Positions 62,725 through 64,000 of a stretch of 64,000 bases of DNA are shown here, in pieces (within the stretch, counting starts at the first letter, position 1; each line of letters starts with the position of its first letter). This DNA comes from Plotosus lineatus. Lineage: Eukaryota; Chordata; Actinopteri; Siluriformes; Plotosidae. Position numbers and translations under genes: made by a program. Where the stretch lies: NCBI GenBank assembly GCA_024760905.1, contig CM045729.1:84287550-84351549 (forward strand), read 5' to 3'. Below the pieces are notes generated by a model that was not told the origin of the DNA, did not search any database, and was given only the letters and a program-made list of their open reading frames with translations.

Positions 62725-63073
62725 CTTCTTCTTCTTCTTCTCCTTTCGGCTTTTTCCCTTTCTCGGGAGTCACCACAGCAATAATCTGATTCGCACATGT
62801 GATTTGTCATAGGTTTTTACGTCGGATGCCCTTCCTGTCACAACCCTTTAGCAAGGGACAGAAACACGCTGGCGGCTTTGCAGCTACTCTTTACGAAAGT
62901 CAGCAATGGTTCTTTTACATGAACCTCTCACCATAGACAGTGAGAGACATGGCCCGCCTGTGATAACCCAGTTAGCTGCACTGCGGGACAGTGAAACCTT
63001 GTGGGGACTCGAACCCCCAAACTTAGGATCAGCGATCCTGTGCCATATCCACTAGACCACCACTGCCCCTTAT
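62725..63073 (-). mobile_element. SINE-A, full-length, with (CTT)n tail
   Basis: Starts with (CTT)n, the inverted (AAG)n tail also seen on the RTE, then CTTTCGGCTTTTTCCC, body and head ending CTAGACCACCACTGCCCC. Exact 15-bp duplications flank it. Confidence 0.93.
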
Positions 63074-63088
63074 TTGTAATATTCTGCT
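63074..63088. repeat. Target-site duplication, right
   Basis: TTGTAATATTCTGCT; see 62710-62724. Confidence 0.9.

Positions 63089-63095
<7 letters not shown>

Positions 63096-63129
<34 letters not shown>
63096..63129. repeat. poly-A run
   Basis: About 33 A. Confidence 0.95.
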
Positions 63130-63131
<2 letters not shown>

Positions 63132-63760
63132 ATACTTTTATAAATACTTGTTAAAACACCTTAAGTAGCCTTCCTAAAATATTGCAGATTTTTACAAGGC
63201 CCATTCCCCATCTGTCCACCAGGTTTAGTAAAAAAATGTTTATTTAGTTTTTATTTAATCCTGCTAACAGGCAAACAAAGAAATAAACAAACAAATGTTG
63301 GTGAATACATAACCTCACCTACCAAGTGATGGAGGTGCCAAGAGGTACCTGCATACTAGATTATTGTCATTCCCACCATTATATGTCATTCCCACAATTA
63401 GGATTTTTTTTTTTCCTAATCCGAAACTAAGGGTGTAAAGATCAGCATGAGATGTGATAACTACTACACAGCACCATACAAATAGCCTAAACCTCTAATA
63501 TGAAGCTGTACAACCTGTAGAATTTTACAATGTACATCATGTAGTAAGAGAAGCCAAAAACCAGAATCTGGAGCATGTCAAGTCTTATTTCCATCAGAAT
63601 GACTCACACCACTTATGGCATGGGCTACATACCAAATTAAGTCGTTCTGTGTCTGATTAAAAGATAACAGTGTCAACATTGTTTATATAGCTAACAGTGG
63701 CTGCAAAGTATAATGTCATCAGTGGGATAGTTGCAGTGGTATGAAGACAACAATTTCCCA
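63130..63760. other. Unassigned sequence
   Basis: No supported feature. Confidence 0.4.
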
Positions 63761-63764
63761 TAAT

Positions 63765-63820
63765 GTTTACATTTACAGCATTTGAGAGACACTCTTAACC
63801 AGAGCGATTTACAATTATCA
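63765..63820 (-). mobile_element. SINE-D end fragment
   Basis: TACAGCATTTGAGAGACACT and ACCAGAGCGATTTACAA are the inverse of the SINE-D 3' part at 58370-58420. Confidence 0.55.
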
Positions 63821-63834
63821 CTTGTACAACTGAC

Positions 63835-63978
63835 CATGGCAGTGGTGCTAGATTACCGATCTCAAGGTTCAGATTTCAAGCTCAACTGTCAACCGTTGTC
63901 ACTGCTGTCCACCAGTACAGCTAACTGGGGTATCAAAGGCCGGCAATGTCTCTCACTGTCTATAGTGAGAGGCATAAA
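63835..63978 (+). mobile_element. SINE-A head and body, truncated before its tail
   Basis: GGCAGTGGTGCTAGATTACC, GATCTCAAGGTTCAG; then CAAAGGCCGGCAATGTCTCT to GTGAGAGGCATAAAAA, where an A-rich run replaces the rest. The tail type cannot be told; the window ends here. Confidence 0.75.
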
Positions 63979-64000
63979 AAAAAAAAAAATAAATAAAAAA

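Overview
The window looks like repeat-dense, non-coding nuclear DNA of a ray-finned fish. The main reasons are a near-complete Rex3 retrotransposon (a fish RTE-clade LINE), several copies of a second RTE LINE, Tc1-like transposons with long inverted repeats, a hAT fragment, many tRNA-derived SINEs and very frequent (TA)n, (CA)n and (CT)n microsatellites. The species cannot be named from the sequence. I see no intact host gene, rRNA, functional tRNA gene, CRISPR array or virus. Two minus-strand stretches (about 16.54-17.03 kb and 61.25-61.36 kb) have coding-like texture I could not assign.

Layout. 0-5.3 kb: RTE 5' end, CR1/L2-like LINE scrap, a near-perfect 220-bp hairpin, a SINE, a nearly full Tc1 element and a second Tc1 fragment fused to a DNA-transposon end. 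5.9-9.2 kb: SINEs, a LINE endonuclease remnant joined directly to an RTE reverse transcriptase, and a hAT end. 9.5-13.2 kb: (AGT)n array split by a TA-flanked inverted-repeat element that is itself split by Rex3. 13.3-21 kb: LINE remnants, microsatellites, SINE, RTE in reverse. 21-31.5 kb: SINE, decayed Rex3, CR1/L2-like LINE, a rather open Jockey/CR1-type reverse transcriptase, a Tc1 fossil, a rearranged Rex3 piece and two copies of an unnamed repeat. 32-36 kb: complete Tc1 copy and three SINEs. 38.7-41.9 kb: an RTE insertion bounded by an 18-bp target-site duplication. 43-49 kb: Tc1-like non-autonomous element with a nested SINE, Tc1 fragment, RTE, and a composite DNA transposon carrying a LINE endonuclease piece. 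50-64 kb: LINE and Tc1 scraps, a pogo-like element, the second composite transposon with internal inverted repeats, and more SINEs.

How the parts relate. The most numerous SINE (called SINE-A here) has a tRNA-Ser(GCT)-like head, a body block that matches the RTE 5' UTR and a tail that matches the RTE 3' end, so the RTE is the likely source of its mobilising machinery. Other copies with the same head carry a different tail (called tail L), which is also found on a second SINE with another tRNA-like head (SINE-B). Four SINE insertions and the RTE have recognisable target-site duplications, which fix their ends. Almost every retrotransposon and transposon reading frame shows stops, frameshifts or truncation, so nothing here can be called active on present evidence.

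No previously undescribed cellular system is evident. The most interesting material is modular: SINE tail exchange, RTE-derived SINE architecture, LINE cargo inside a DNA transposon present twice, a long hairpin, and an unnamed four-copy repeat.
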